The translations under genes and the position numbers were made by a program. Below, piece by piece: positions 9,038 through 17,939 of a DNA stretch of 37,662 nt. Position 1 is the first letter of the stretch. Each line of letters opens with the position of its first letter. The notes under the pieces are model-generated. The model had not been told where the DNA came from. It did no database searches and saw only the letters and a list, made by a program, of their open reading frames with translations. Source of the stretch: Caryophanon latum (GTDB lineage: Bacteria > Bacillota > Bacilli > Bacillales_A > Planococcaceae); assembly GCF_001700325.1 (NCBI RefSeq), contig NZ_MATO01000018.1, forward strand, positions 1 through 37,662, read 5' to 3'.

Positions 9038-9355
9038 ATGGAAGTAACAAATATCCGTTTACGCAAAGTTGAAACAGAGGGGCGCATGCGTGCAATCGTA
9101 TCGATTACGTTGGATGATGCATTTGTCGTGCATGATTTGCGCGTAATTGATGGCAACAACGGCTTGTTCGTAGCGATGCCTTCAAAACGTACAAAAGAAG
9201 GCGAGTTCCGCGACGTAGCACACCCAATTAACATGGAAATGCGCGCTAAAATTCAAGATAAAATTTTAGCAGCATATGCGGAATCTGAAGTGACGGAAGC
9301 ATCACTGTTAACAGAAGATGTTGTAAAACAAGAAAAAGAAGCAGTAGAAGTATAA
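9038..9355 (+). CDS. spoVG: SpoVG, RNA-binding regulator
   Basis: SpoVG is a small site-specific nucleic-acid-binding protein. In sporulators it affects asymmetric division and cortex, but it is also kept in non-sporulating Listeria and Staphylococcus, where it controls virulence and wall genes. The 105-residue product has the family start [19 protein letters not shown], the conserved [11 protein letters not shown] and [18 protein letters not shown], and a longer acidic C-terminal tail. ATG 9038 is chosen because it follows AAGGATGGTG (9022-9031); an in-frame upstream start at 9026 would overlap that site. It is monocistronic here, with its own promoter and terminator. Confidence 0.95.
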   Translation: MEVTNIRLRKVETEGRMRAIVSITLDDAFVVHDLRVIDGNNGLFVAMPSKRTKEGEFRDVAHPINMEMRAKIQDKILAAYAESEVTEASLLTEDVVKQEKEAVEV

Positions 9356-9369
9356 TCGTTATACAGGTG

Positions 9370-9411
9370 AAAAAGTCATTCGAAGCAGCGATGTTTCGAA
9401 TGACTTTTTTG
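9370..9411 (+). terminator. Intrinsic terminator after spoVG
   Basis: AAAAAGTCATTCGAA (9370-9384) pairs perfectly with 9395-9409 around a 10-nt loop and ends in a T tract. Confidence 0.85.
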
Positions 9412-9420
9412 TTTTTGTAG

Positions 9421-9587
9421 AACCTCCTCAAGCCTATGCACCGCTCCTATGTCGAGGGTTACGGGACGAGCTGTTCGCCAAGGAGTCTCGCCGCACGCTC
9501 CATTCCATTATCACGTTGCATTCATTTCCGTTTTGCTACTGAAAACAACTAATTCAGCTGTATACAAGTAGCGAATCAACAGACGTG
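9421..9587 (-). repeat. Dispersed repeat, copy G (truncated, reverse orientation)
   Basis: Read on the minus strand it begins CACGTCTGTTGATTCGCTA and runs through TACAGCTGAAT and a GTTGTTTTCAG segment, as copy C does. The other end lacks the matching terminus and stops in a CCTCAAGCC segment. It fills most of the first half of the 550-bp gap between spoVG and glmU. Confidence 0.7.
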
Positions 9588-9688
9588 ATTATTTTTTACA
9601 AATTGTCACACATTATTCAGATTGTTGGCAACAAGTCAGACCTCATCATAAAAATAGCAAATGCATGAAAATTCTATAAATTTTTATA

Positions 9689-9735
9689 ACGTAAAATGTT
9701 GCGCGTTTACGTCATCGTTTGCTTGTAAACGTAAA
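9689..9735. promoter_or_regulatory. Three alternating ACGTAAA motifs upstream of glmU
   Basis: ACGTAAA (9689-9695), its inverse TTTACGT (9706-9712) and ACGTAAA (9729-9735) alternate within 47 bp. The arrangement resembles operator half sites or a weak hairpin. I do not recognise the binding protein. Confidence 0.3.
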
Positions 9736-9808
9736 AGATTTCTTAGTTTATTTGTTATGTTACAGTAATTTTTTGCTAGTGATTTTTGTAGAAATGCGTT
9801 GAAAACTA

Positions 9809-9837
9809 TTGACAATATGCTTGACGTGAACTGATAA
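9809..9837 (+). promoter_or_regulatory. Sigma-A promoter candidate of glmU-prs
   Basis: TTGACA (9809-9814), a 17-bp spacer and TGATAA (9832-9837). This is the better -35 box of two candidates. Confidence 0.55.
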
Positions 9838-9841
9838 CAAC

Positions 9842-9870
9842 TTGAAATAACAGTGCATTTGCTTTATAGT
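9842..9870 (+). promoter_or_regulatory. Second sigma-A promoter candidate of glmU-prs
   Basis: TTGAAA (9842-9847), a 17-bp spacer and TATAGT (9865-9870), 33 bp downstream of the first candidate and 36 bp before the glmU start. Confidence 0.5.
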
Positions 9871-9905
9871 CATAATAGAAAATCAGCGTATTGGAGGACT
9901 CAACA

Positions 9906-11273
9906 ATGGCTAATATTTACGCGGTGATTTTGGCAGCAGGTCAAGGTACACGTATGAAGTCCAAGCTATATAAAGTTCTTCACCCAGTATGTGGTAAACC
10001 AATGGTACAGCATGTCGTGGATCACATTGAGACATTAGATGTTGAACGTATTGTAACGATCGTTGGTCACGGCGCAGAATTGGTGAAAGAGCAGCTAGGT
10101 AACAAAAGCGAATACGCATTACAAGCTGAACAATTAGGGACAGCTCATGCCGTACAACAAGCTGAAAGCGCTTTAGGTAATGAAGAAGGTACAACGTTAG
10201 TTATTTGTGGTGATACACCATTAATTCGTCCAGAAACGATGCAGGCATTACTTGCACATCATAATGAACTGAACGCAAAGGCGACGATTTTAACAGCAGT
10301 TGCAGACAATCCAACTGGTTATGGTCGCATCATTCGTGATGAAAATGGGCAAGTATCACAAATCGTTGAGCAAAAAGATGCGAACGATGAACAAAAGCTC
10401 GTAACAGAAATTAATACAGGCACTTATTGCTTCGATAATAAAGCTTTATTTGAAACGTTAAAACTTGTTGGAAATGACAATGCACAAGGTGAGTATTACT
10501 TACCAGACGTTATTGAAATTTTACAAAAGCAAGGTGAGGTTGTTGCAGCTTATGTGACGCCGGACTTTAACGAAACGCTAGGTGTAAATGATCGCGTAGC
10601 ACTTGCGGAGGCGGAAACGTTAATGCAAGCGCGCATTCAAGAAACACATATGCGTAATGGCGTGACAATTTTAGCACCAAATAGCACATCAATTAGTGCT
10701 GACGCTATAATCGGTCGCGATACTGTATTAAAACCAGGTGTAGTCATTGAAGGTAAAACAGTAATTGGTGAAGATTGCATCATCGGTCCGAACAGCCAAA
10801 TTACAAACAGTACGATTGGTGAACGAACAGAAATTAAACAGTCTGTTCTAACAGATAGTGTTGTCGGTAATGATACAGCAGTTGGTCCGTTTGCACATTT
10901 ACGCCCGCAAGCACAATTAGGTAACGATGTGAAAATCGGTAACTTTGTGGAAGTGAAAAAGAGCGTAATTGAAGACGATTCAAAAGTTTCGCATTTAAGC
11001 TATATTGGCGATGCGAAAGTAGGAAAAGGCGTCAACATTGGCTGCGGCTCGATTACGGTAAATTACGATGGTAAAAATAAATTTGAAACGGTGATTGAAG
11101 ATAACGTATTCATCGGCTGTAACTCAAATTTAGTTGCACCAGTAACAGTTGGAGCAGGCGCATTCGTTGCAGCTGGTTCAACAATTACAAAAGATGTGCC
11201 AGCGGAGTCGTTAGCGATTGCTCGCGCACGTCAAGAAAACAAGGTAGATTACTACGCAAACAAATTAAAATAA
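9906..11273 (+). CDS. glmU: Bifunctional GlmU (glucosamine-1-P acetyltransferase / UDP-GlcNAc pyrophosphorylase)
   Basis: GlmU acetylates glucosamine-1-phosphate and then couples it to UTP, giving UDP-GlcNAc for peptidoglycan and wall polymers. The 455-residue protein is of family length. The N-terminal pyrophosphorylase has the nucleotide-binding [11 protein letters not shown] (9-19) and GDTPLI. From about residue 250 a left-handed beta-helix of hexapeptide repeats carries the acetyltransferase ([31 protein letters not shown]). ATG 9906 follows GGAGG at about 9893-9897; the TTG at 9891 overlaps that site. The gene lies 27 bp upstream of prs, forming a two-gene operon as in B. subtilis. Confidence 0.97.
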   Translation: MANIYAVILAAGQGTRMKSKLYKVLHPVCGKPMVQHVVDHIETLDVERIVTIVGHGAELVKEQLGNKSEYALQAEQLGTAHAVQQAESALGNEEGTTLVICGDTPLIRPETMQALLAHHNELNAKATILTAVADNPTGYGRIIRDENGQVSQIVEQKDANDEQKLVTEINTGTYCFDNKALFETLKLVGNDNAQGEYYLPDVIEILQKQGEVVAAYVTPDFNETLGVNDRVALAEAETLMQARIQETHMRNGVTILAPNSTSISADAIIGRDTVLKPGVVIEGKTVIGEDCIIGPNSQITNSTIGERTEIKQSVLTDSVVGNDTAVGPFAHLRPQAQLGNDVKIGNFVEVKKSVIEDDSKVSHLSYIGDAKVGKGVNIGCGSITVNYDGKNKFETVIEDNVFIGCNSNLVAPVTVGAGAFVAAGSTITKDVPAESLAIARARQENKVDYYANKLK

Positions 11274-11300
11274 TAATTTATAATTAAACAGGAGGCCGTC

Positions 11301-12260
11301 ATGCCATATCAATATGCTGACTCAAAATTAAAACTTTTCTCATTAAATTCGAATAACCCACTTGCGCAAGAAATTGCTGAAGAAATGGGCGTTGAACTTG
11401 GTAAATCTTCAGTAAAAACTTTCTCTGATGGTGAAGTACAAATTAGCATCGAAGAAAGTATTCGTGGTTGTGATGTATTCATCGTGCAATCGACTTCTGC
11501 GCCAGTAAATGAGCATTTAATGGAACTTTTAATTATGATTGATGCTTTCAAACGTGCATCTGCACGCACAATCAACGTTGTAATGCCTTATTATGGATAC
11601 GCTCGTCAAGACCGTAAAGCTCGTGCTCGTGAGCCAATTACAGCTAAATTAGTAGCAAACCTTTTAGAAACAGCTGGTGCAACACGCGTAATCGTTTTAG
11701 ATTTACACGCACCACAAATTCAAGGTTTCTTCGATATTTTAATCGATCACTTAGTAGCAGTACCGTTAATTGGTGACTACTTCTCAGGCAAAGGCTTCAA
11801 CTCAGAAGACCTTGTTGTCGTATCACCTGACCACGGTGGCGTAACACGTGCTCGCAAATTAGCAGAGCGCTTAAAAGCACCAATCGCAATTATTGATAAG
11901 CGTCGTCCAAAGCCAAATGTGGCAGAGGTAATGAATATCGTTGGTAACGTTGATGGGAAAATCTGTATCTTAATCGATGACATTATCGACACTGCAGGTA
12001 CAATTACGATCGGCGCAAATGCATTAAAAGAAGCTGGAGCAAAAGAAGTATACGCTTCATGCTCTCACCCAGTATTATCTGGTCCAGCAATCGAGCGTAT
12101 TGATAACTCTGTAATTAAAGAATTAGTTGTAACGAACACGATTCAATTAACGGAAGATAAAAAATCTCCAAAAATCGTACAGCTTTCAGTAGCGAAATTA
12201 ATGGCAGATGCAATTTCTCGTGTTTATGAAAACAAATCAGTAAGTATTTTATTTGATTAA
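11301..12260 (+). CDS. prs: Ribose-phosphate pyrophosphokinase
   Basis: Prs makes PRPP from ribose-5-phosphate and ATP for purine, pyrimidine, His, Trp and NAD synthesis. The product has 319 residues. The catalytic flexible loop is [12 protein letters not shown] (100-111), a metal-binding site is [11 protein letters not shown], and the ribose-5-phosphate loop is DDIIDTAGT (226-234). GGAGG at 11291-11295 sets ATG 11301. Codon use is more biased towards A/T-ending codons than in many neighbours, consistent with high expression (impression, not measured). Its product is the inducer sensed by PurR, encoded in the same window. Confidence 0.97.
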   Translation: MPYQYADSKLKLFSLNSNNPLAQEIAEEMGVELGKSSVKTFSDGEVQISIEESIRGCDVFIVQSTSAPVNEHLMELLIMIDAFKRASARTINVVMPYYGYARQDRKARAREPITAKLVANLLETAGATRVIVLDLHAPQIQGFFDILIDHLVAVPLIGDYFSGKGFNSEDLVVVSPDHGGVTRARKLAERLKAPIAIIDKRRPKPNVAEVMNIVGNVDGKICILIDDIIDTAGTITIGANALKEAGAKEVYASCSHPVLSGPAIERIDNSVIKELVVTNTIQLTEDKKSPKIVQLSVAKLMADAISRVYENKSVSILFD

Positions 12261-12278
12261 TTTGTTAGTTATATGGAG

Positions 12279-12308
12279 CCGTCCGAGATCATTCTCGGGC
12301 GGTTTTTT
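12279..12308 (+). terminator. Intrinsic terminator after glmU-prs
   Basis: CCGTCCGAGA (12279-12288) pairs with TCTCGGGCGG (12293-12302) with one G-T pair, followed by six T. Confidence 0.88.
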
Positions 12309-12309
12309 A

Positions 12310-12483
12310 TTTTCGGCGAGGCGGATTCACCAGTCAATTAACAGGTACGTATGGCGGCTCGTTTTACGGATTCTGGAGTCACATGCTCCTATTGTTACTC
12401 GTCGCAAAAAGAATTTTAGCTGTTCCCCTAGAAATCTCGCCGCACGTGCACTGCCAATAAGGTAGCGCATTATTTTTGTTTTA
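12310..12483 (-). repeat. Dispersed repeat, copy H (degenerate, reverse orientation)
   Basis: On the minus strand it reads GGCGAGATTTCTAGGGGAA, close to GGCGAGACTTCTAGGGGAA in copy C, then a TTTTTGCGACGAGTAAC segment like copies L and M and a GAGCCGCCATACG segment like A and D. Neither end can be fixed. It is directly followed by copy I; together they fill the 445-bp gap before ctc. Confidence 0.65.
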
Positions 12484-12625
12484 TTAGGTTCTGTCTAAAA
12501 ACTATTTTATAACGGCCTGGAACTCGTTCGTCACGATCAATTGGGATTGACGTATAAAGGTTGCTTGAAACGAGCCCGCGGAAAGCCTGCCTCGACGTTG
12601 AAAGCAACCTTGAATTACGCTTCAT
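12484..12625 (+). repeat. Dispersed repeat, copy I (B-type left end, internal deletion)
   Basis: The left 68 bases (TTAGGTTCTGTCTAAAAA onward) match the left end of copy B almost exactly. It then goes straight to the core CCCGCGGAAAGCCTGCCTCG, with AAGGTTGCTT pairing perfectly with AAGCAACCTT. The right end is TACGCTTCATG, like the F/K type rather than copy B. Confidence 0.75.
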
Positions 12626-12651
12626 GTTTCATACTGAAAACAATTGGGTAA
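12626..12651 (+). promoter_or_regulatory. Possible sigma-B promoter of ctc
   Basis: GTTTCA (12626-12631), a 14-bp spacer and GGGTAA (12646-12651) fit the general-stress consensus GTTTAA-N12-15-GGGWAW with one mismatch. ctc is a sigma-B gene in B. subtilis. The -35 box touches the right end of repeat I. Confidence 0.55.
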
Positions 12652-12705
12652 AGATACTGCATGGCAAAAAATATTTGTTCTAATACTGAAAGGGGACTAT
12701 GAACG

Positions 12706-13359
12706 ATGCAAACAGTCATTACAGCAACAAAGCGTGAAACTGGAAGTCACTCAATACTAACCCAATTAAGGAAAGACGGGAAATTGCCAAGCGTTCTTTA
12801 CGGCTTTAACGTAGAGGAAACAACACCGATTTACTTCGATTACAAAGCGATGGCGCGTGAAGTACAGCGCAATGGAGTAAACCATATTTTCAAAATTCAG
12901 CTCGGCGACAAAACGTACAATGCGATCATTGGTGAAATTCAGCGTGATGCATTGAAGGGTAAAGTGAAGCACTTTGACTTGCATTCAATTAACATGAAAG
13001 AAGAGTTAGAGGTCGATGTGCCTGTGTCGCTTATTGGCGATTCAGTTGGTGTGAGGGAAGGTGGCGTTATTACGCAGCCAAACACTGATTTGAAAATTCG
13101 CGTGAAGCCGTCTGATATTCCGGATTCAATTGAAATTGATGTGTCAAGTTTAGGAGTTGGCGATACGCTATCACTTGCGGACGTGCGCGACCAAATTCCA
13201 TTTGATACTTTAAATGATGATGATTATACGTTAGCGACAGTAACACCACCGACACCACCAGCAGAGGATGCCGATTTAGAAGCAGCTAGTATGACGGCAG
13301 ATGATGTGGAGGCAACCGGTGAAAAGCTTGATCCGAACAAGCCAGGTCGCACAGATTAA
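12706..13359 (+). CDS. ctc: Ribosomal protein bL25, general-stress form Ctc
   Basis: Ctc is the long, two-domain form of bL25, which binds 5S rRNA in the large subunit and accumulates under stress in Bacillus. The protein has 217 residues: an N-terminal 5S-binding domain (about 1-93, with GKLPSVLYGF), a C-terminal beta domain (about 95-185, MKEELEVDVPVSLIG ... IEIDVSSLGVGDTLSLADV) and an acidic, proline-containing tail that is probably disordered. AGGGG at 12691-12695 lies 10 bp before ATG 12706. A sigma-B-like promoter precedes it. The gene sits between prs and pth as in B. subtilis. Confidence 0.95.
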   Translation: MQTVITATKRETGSHSILTQLRKDGKLPSVLYGFNVEETTPIYFDYKAMAREVQRNGVNHIFKIQLGDKTYNAIIGEIQRDALKGKVKHFDLHSINMKEELEVDVPVSLIGDSVGVREGGVITQPNTDLKIRVKPSDIPDSIEIDVSSLGVGDTLSLADVRDQIPFDTLNDDDYTLATVTPPTPPAEDADLEAASMTADDVEATGEKLDPNKPGRTD

Positions 13360-13380
13360 CGATAAATAATAAGATTAAAC

Positions 13381-13414
13381 AGATGGACGAGAAGCAATTT
13401 TCGTCCATCTTTTT
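13381..13414 (+). terminator. Intrinsic terminator after ctc
   Basis: AGATGGACGA (13381-13390) pairs with TCGTCCATCT (13401-13410), followed by a T run. Confidence 0.88.
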
Positions 13415-13470
13415 GATGTGCGTAACGTAAAAATGTTCAAACAAACTTTAACCAAATTGTCGAGTATTTA

Positions 13471-13479
13471 TGTTAAAAT
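13471..13479 (+). promoter_or_regulatory. Extended -10 promoter before pth
   Basis: TG-T-TAAAAT at 13471-13479 is an extended -10 element. The -35 region (about 13450-13456) is poor. Confidence 0.45.
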
Positions 13480-13518
13480 AAGCTACGATTAGAAAATAAC
13501 AGAGGCGTGAAATAAACG

Positions 13519-14076
13519 ATGAAATTAATTATTGGCTTAGGGAATCCCGGCAAACAATATGAATATACTCGCCATAACATTGGCTTTGAAGTAATTGATG
13601 CGTTAGCGAAGGAATGGAACGCACCGCTCACTAGCACAAAGTTTAACGGCATGTACGCAACTGTGCATCGTCCAGAAGGTAAAGTCATTTTACTGAAACC
13701 GTTAACGTATATGAATTTATCAGGCGAATGTGTGCGTCCGATAATGGATTATTTTGATGTTGATGTAGAGGATATAATTGTCATTTATGATGATTTAGAT
13801 TTAGAAACAGGCAAGCTACGTCTTCGCCAAAAAGGCAGTGCTGGTGGACATAACGGCATTAAGTCATTAATTCAGCATTTAGGCACACAACAATTTAATC
13901 GCATTCGTGTAGGGGTAGACCGTCCACCTGCTGGCATGAAAGTAGCTGATTACGTATTAGCGAAATTTTCAAAGGACGATGCGCCGATCGTAGCAGACGC
14001 TATTGCAAAAAGCGTAGCGGCGGTAGAAAAATCATTAACGAAGCCATTTATCGACGTGATGAATGAGTTTAACTAA
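13519..14076 (+). CDS. pth: Peptidyl-tRNA hydrolase
   Basis: Pth cleaves peptidyl-tRNA that drops off the ribosome, recycling tRNA; it is usually essential. The product has 185 residues, the usual length. Active-site residues are in place: N9 in GLGNPG, the catalytic H19 in TRHNIGF, N66 in TYMNLSG, aspartates 91-92 in YDDLDL and N112 in [14 protein letters not shown] lies about 10 bp upstream of ATG 13519. The fin gene (anti-sigma factor used in sporulation), which follows pth in B. subtilis, is absent: only 89 bp separate pth and mfd, mostly terminator. Confidence 0.96.
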   Translation: MKLIIGLGNPGKQYEYTRHNIGFEVIDALAKEWNAPLTSTKFNGMYATVHRPEGKVILLKPLTYMNLSGECVRPIMDYFDVDVEDIIVIYDDLDLETGKLRLRQKGSAGGHNGIKSLIQHLGTQQFNRIRVGVDRPPAGMKVADYVLAKFSKDDAPIVADAIAKSVAAVEKSLTKPFIDVMNEFN

Positions 14077-14090
14077 TAACGAAGCGATGT

Positions 14091-14124
14091 GAGGAGGCTG
14101 TTCTTTAACGACACCTCCTTTTTC
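14091..14124 (+). terminator. Intrinsic terminator after pth
   Basis: GGAGG-C-TGT (from 14093) pairs with ACACCTCC (ending 14118) with a bulged C, followed by a T run. Confidence 0.65.
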
Positions 14125-14165
14125 TGTATAAAGCGGCACTACTGAAGGGAGGCTTTTCATTTTAT

Positions 14166-17100
14166 ATGGAAGCATTAACGCAACTTTTATATGACGATCA
14201 ACATATTCGTTCATGGATTACGACGCTAGAAAAACAAGGACTACATCATCTCGTAACAGGGGTAACGGCGGGAGCGAGACCTGCATTAATTTATACTGTT
14301 TTTGAAAAATTAAATAAGCCTATTTATATTTTGACATCAAATTTACTGCAAGCACAGCGCTTAGTGGAAGATTTTAGTGCGCTTGCAGGCAGCGACAATG
14401 TGTATTACTACCCGGCTGATGAATTTATCGCAGCAGATATGACGATGGCGAGCCCAGAGCTACGTGCACAGCGCATTTTAACGCTTGATGCATTAGCACA
14501 TCGCAAAGTCGGAATTTATGTCATTCCAGTTGCAGGTATGCGAAAGCCGATGACACCTCTTGAGGAATGGCAAAAACAAGTACTACAAACGAGTGTTGGG
14601 GAACAGGTCGATATGGATGCATGGCTTGAGGCGCTCGTCGTTATGGGCTATTCACGTACGGAAATGGTTACATCACCAGGACAGTTTGCGCTGCGTGGTG
14701 GTATTTTTGATGTGTACCCACCGTATGAGGAAAATCCATTGCGTATTGAGTTTTTTGATACAGAAATTGATTCGATTCGTACGTTTTCAGCAGAAACACA
14801 GCGCTCGATTGAAAAGGTAGAGCAAGTTCGTATTTTACCAGCAGCAGAGTTTATTTTCACACAGTCGCAAAAAATGTCGATTGCACATCGATTATCAGAT
14901 GCGTTAGAGCGTAGTGTTGCAAAGGTGAAAAAAGCTGAGACGAAAGAGGAGCTGCGCATTCACGTACAGCACGACATCGAACAGCTTCAACAAAATATCA
15001 TTCCAACTTACGTGAATAAATATGGAACGCTTTTATATGAGCAAGAAACGTATTTGGGCGATTATTTCTCACAGCACGGCGTCGTATTCGTCGATGAGCT
15101 AGGGCGTGTTCAGGAAGTCATGGATGCGTGGGAGCGTGAGGAGCAGGAATGGTTCATGTCGTTAATTGAGGACGGCAAGCTTGTTCATGATGTGAAGGTG
15201 AGTGTGTCATTTAAAGAAGTACTAGCGATGCTAAAGCAAACGATCGTGCATTTAGCATTATTTGCGCGTTCATTTGACGGTGTCACGTTCCAACATACGG
15301 AAAACTTTACGTGTAAGCCGATGCAGCAGTTCCAAGGGCAAATTCCGCTATTTAAGCAAGAAGTAGCACGATGGCGAGCGGAGAAGTTTACGGTGCTATT
15401 TTTAGCGGATGGGCAAGAGCGCGTAACGAAAATGGTCGAGCTGCTTGCTGATTATGATGTCGTGCTAACAGAAGGTGCGTTAAACGGAGCGGGGCTATAC
15501 GCGCGTGATTTATCGTTTAAAGCTGGCTTTGAACTACCGCAGCAAAGGCTCGCAGTCATTACAGAGGACGAATTATTAAAGCTGCCGGCGAAAAAGCGTA
15601 CACGTCCGCAAAAAATGACGAACGCAGAACGCATTAAAAGTTATACAGAAATGAAAGAGGGCGACTACATCGTTCACGTACAGCACGGAATCGGGAAGTA
15701 TATCGGTGTTGAAACGGTCGAAGTAGGCGGTATTCATCGTGACTACTTACATATTCGTTATCGCGGTGATGATAAGTTGTATGTACCGATTGAGCAAATT
15801 GATTTAATTCAAAAATATGTCGGTTCAGAGGAACGTGAGCCAAGACTGCATAAGCTCGGCGGCCCGGAATGGAAGCGCACGAAGGCAAAAGTGACGAAAG
15901 CGGTGCATGACATTGCGGACGACTTAGTAAAGCTATATGCAAAGCGCGAAGCTGAAAAAGGCTATGCATTTTCACCAGATGGCGATGAAGTGCGCGCGTT
16001 CGAATCGGCATTCCCATATGAGGAAACAGAAGATCAGCTGCGCACGATTGCGGAAGTAAAAGCTGATATGGAACGCGAACGCCCTATGGATCGCCTCGTT
16101 TGTGGTGACGTAGGGTACGGTAAAACAGAAGTTGCCATTCGTGCTGCATTTAAAGCGATTATCGACGGCAAGCAAGTAGCATTTTTAGTGCCGACGACCA
16201 TTTTAGCGCAGCAACATTATGAAACGATTAAAGAGCGCTTTGCGGATTTCCCGATTACAGTCGGACTGCTTAGCCGCTTCCGCACGCGTAAGCAGCAAAC
16301 GGAAACGTTAAAAGGTTTAAAGGACGGTGCAGTTGATATTGTCATCGGTACGCATCGTTTATTATCAAAGGACGTTATGTATGCCGATTTAGGGTTGCTA
16401 ATTGTCGATGAAGAGCAGCGTTTTGGCGTAACGCATAAAGAAAAAATAAAGCAGCTGAAAACAAACGTTGATGTATTAACGTTGACGGCGACACCGATTC
16501 CACGAACGCTGCACATGTCGATGGTTGGCGTGCGTGATTTATCGGTTATTGAGACACCCCCTGCAAACCGCTTCCCAGTACAAACATACGTGATGGAAGA
16601 CGGAGGTGCGTTAATTCGTGAAGCAATCGAGCGCGAAATGGCACGCGGTGGGCAAGTGTTTTACTTGTTTAACCGTGTTGCTGAAATGGCAAGCAAAGTA
16701 GAGGAAATAAAGCAGCTCGTTCCAGAGGCGCGTGTCGGTCATGCGCATGGGCGAATGACGGAGACAGAGCTAGAGAGTATCATTATCGAATTTTTAGAAG
16801 GACAGTATGATGTGCTCGTAACGACGACAATTATTGAAACGGGTGTCGACATTCCAAATGTGAATACGCTCATTGTGCACGACGCTGATCGCATGGGCTT
16901 ATCGCAGCTGTATCAATTACGAGGACGTGTCGGGCGCTCAAACCGCGTCGCTTACGCATACTTCACATATCAACGCGAGAAAGTGTTAACGGAAATAGCG
17001 GAGCAACGCCTGCAAGCGATTAAAGAATTTACAGAGCTCGGTTCTGGTTTTAAAATTGCGATGCGCGACTTATCGATTCGTGGTGCAGGTGATTTACTCG

Positions 17101-17696
17101 GCTCACAGCAGCACGGCTTCATCGATTCAGTCGGCTATGACTTGTATTCACAAATGCTAGAAGAAGCAATTGAAGAACGTCAACTTGGCGACGATTACGA
17201 GCAAAAGGTAGATATTGAAATTGTGCTGCCGATGAACGCATACATTCCAGATACGTACATTCCAGACGGTTATCAAAAAATTCAAATGTACAAACGTATT
17301 AAAAGCATGGGTTCTGACGCAGATTATATCGAAATTACAGATGAGCTAACGGATCGCTTCGGTGATTTGCCATCGGAAACGATTTTATTGTTGCGTGTTG
17401 CGCGTGTGAAAGCGTGGGGGATGCATACCGGTTTACGTTCCATTAAATTGAAAAAATCGATCGTGACAATTAATTTCACATCGGAGGCGACAAAGCTGTT
17501 TGACGTTGCGGAAGTAATGCAAGGCACGAACAAATACGGTCGCGCAATCGGTTTTGGTATGGATAGTGCAACGAAATCGCTCGTCATGACGATTGAGGAG
17601 AAGCATTTATTATCGACGCATCGACTGTTTGACGTAGTGGAAGATGTAATGCAGCAAGTTTATGCGAATCGTAAAGAGGAAGTTGCTTCTATATAG
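14166..17696 (+). CDS. mfd: Transcription-repair coupling factor Mfd
   Basis: Mfd is an ATP-driven translocase that removes RNA polymerase stalled at DNA lesions and recruits UvrA. The length of 1176 residues equals the Bacillus protein. Domains in order: UvrB-like N-terminal module (about 1-350), CarD-like RNA-polymerase-interacting domain (about 495-560), helicase domain with GDVGYGKT Walker A (about 646-653), DEEQ box (about 745) and TATPIPRTL, the second RecA domain with GRVGRS (about 918), and a C-terminal UvrA-binding module. GGGAGG at 14147-14152 is somewhat far (13 bp) from ATG 14166. The last base of the TAG stop is the first base of repeat J. spoVT, which usually follows, is missing. 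Confidence 0.97.
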   Translation: MEALTQLLYDDQHIRSWITTLEKQGLHHLVTGVTAGARPALIYTVFEKLNKPIYILTSNLLQAQRLVEDFSALAGSDNVYYYPADEFIAADMTMASPELRAQRILTLDALAHRKVGIYVIPVAGMRKPMTPLEEWQKQVLQTSVGEQVDMDAWLEALVVMGYSRTEMVTSPGQFALRGGIFDVYPPYEENPLRIEFFDTEIDSIRTFSAETQRSIEKVEQVRILPAAEFIFTQSQKMSIAHRLSDALERSVAKVKKAETKEELRIHVQHDIEQLQQNIIPTYVNKYGTLLYEQETYLGDYFSQHGVVFVDELGRVQEVMDAWEREEQEWFMSLIEDGKLVHDVKVSVSFKEVLAMLKQTIVHLALFARSFDGVTFQHTENFTCKPMQQFQGQIPLFKQEVARWRAEKFTVLFLADGQERVTKMVELLADYDVVLTEGALNGAGLYARDLSFKAGFELPQQRLAVITEDELLKLPAKKRTRPQKMTNAERIKSYTEMKEGDYIVHVQHGIGKYIGVETVEVGGIHRDYLHIRYRGDDKLYVPIEQIDLIQKYVGSEEREPRLHKLGGPEWKRTKAKVTKAVHDIADDLVKLYAKREAEKGYAFSPDGDEVRAFESAFPYEETEDQLRTIAEVKADMERERPMDRLVCGDVGYGKTEVAIRAAFKAIIDGKQVAFLVPTTILAQQHYETIKERFADFPITVGLLSRFRTRKQQTETLKGLKDGAVDIVIGTHRLLSKDVMYADLGLLIVDEEQRFGVTHKEKIKQLKTNVDVLTLTATPIPRTLHMSMVGVRDLSVIETPPANRFPVQTYVMEDGGALIREAIEREMARGGQVFYLFNRVAEMASKVEEIKQLVPEARVGHAHGRMTETELESIIIEFLEGQYDVLVTTTIIETGVDIPNVNTLIVHDADRMGLSQLYQLRGRVGRSNRVAYAYFTYQREKVLTEIAEQRLQAIKEFTELGSGFKIAMRDLSIRGAGDLLGSQQHGFIDSVGYDLYSQMLEEAIEERQLGDDYEQKVDIEIVLPMNAYIPDTYIPDGYQKIQMYKRIKSMGSDADYIEITDELTDRFGDLPSETILLLRVARVKAWGMHTGLRSIKLKKSIVTINFTSEATKLFDVAEVMQGTNKYGRAIGFGMDSATKSLVMTIEEKHLLSTHRLFDVVEDVMQQVYANRKEEVASI

Positions 17697-17889
17697 ACGG
17701 TGAATGTATTTTCGAGTTTTGTTCATCGGCTCTTCACATCGAGGCAGACTTTCCGCGGGCGTGGCGTGAGCCTTTCGTGTCACGCTCATGCCTCTGCGAT
17801 TACTCGAGGCAAAAAGAATTTTCGCTATTCCCGCTGGAGTCCGCCTCTTGTTTCGAGCTTTGTTCGCATTGTAAATTTCAATCACCTTG
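17696..17889 (-). repeat. Dispersed repeat, copy J, abutting the mfd stop codon
   Basis: The element runs from GACGGTGAATG to CAATCACCTTG, imperfect inverted ends. On the minus strand it has GAGGCGGACTCCAGCGGG, AGCGAAAATTCTTTTTGC (shared with copy L), the hairpin TGCCTC/GAGGCA (17789-17811) and CCCGCGGAAAGTCTGCCTCG. TATATA flanks both sides, but this is low complexity. It is transcribed with mfd as a 3' untranslated hairpin. Confidence 0.75.
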
Positions 17890-17902
17890 TATATAAATAA
17901 AG

Positions 17903-17939
17903 AAAAAAGCATTCGACGCCATTTGTCGAATGCTTTTTT
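17903..17939. terminator. Bidirectional terminator between mfd and the convergent small gene
   Basis: AAAAAAGCATTCGAC (17903-17917) pairs perfectly with 17925-17939 around a 7-nt loop. It serves mfd (plus strand) and the minus-strand gene, whose stop codon begins at its edge. Confidence 0.88.

Noticed and set aside
17690-17895. TATATA direct repeats around copy J as target duplication
   Set aside because: Low-complexity sequence, only 6 bp, and not at the 9-bp offset seen for C, F and M.
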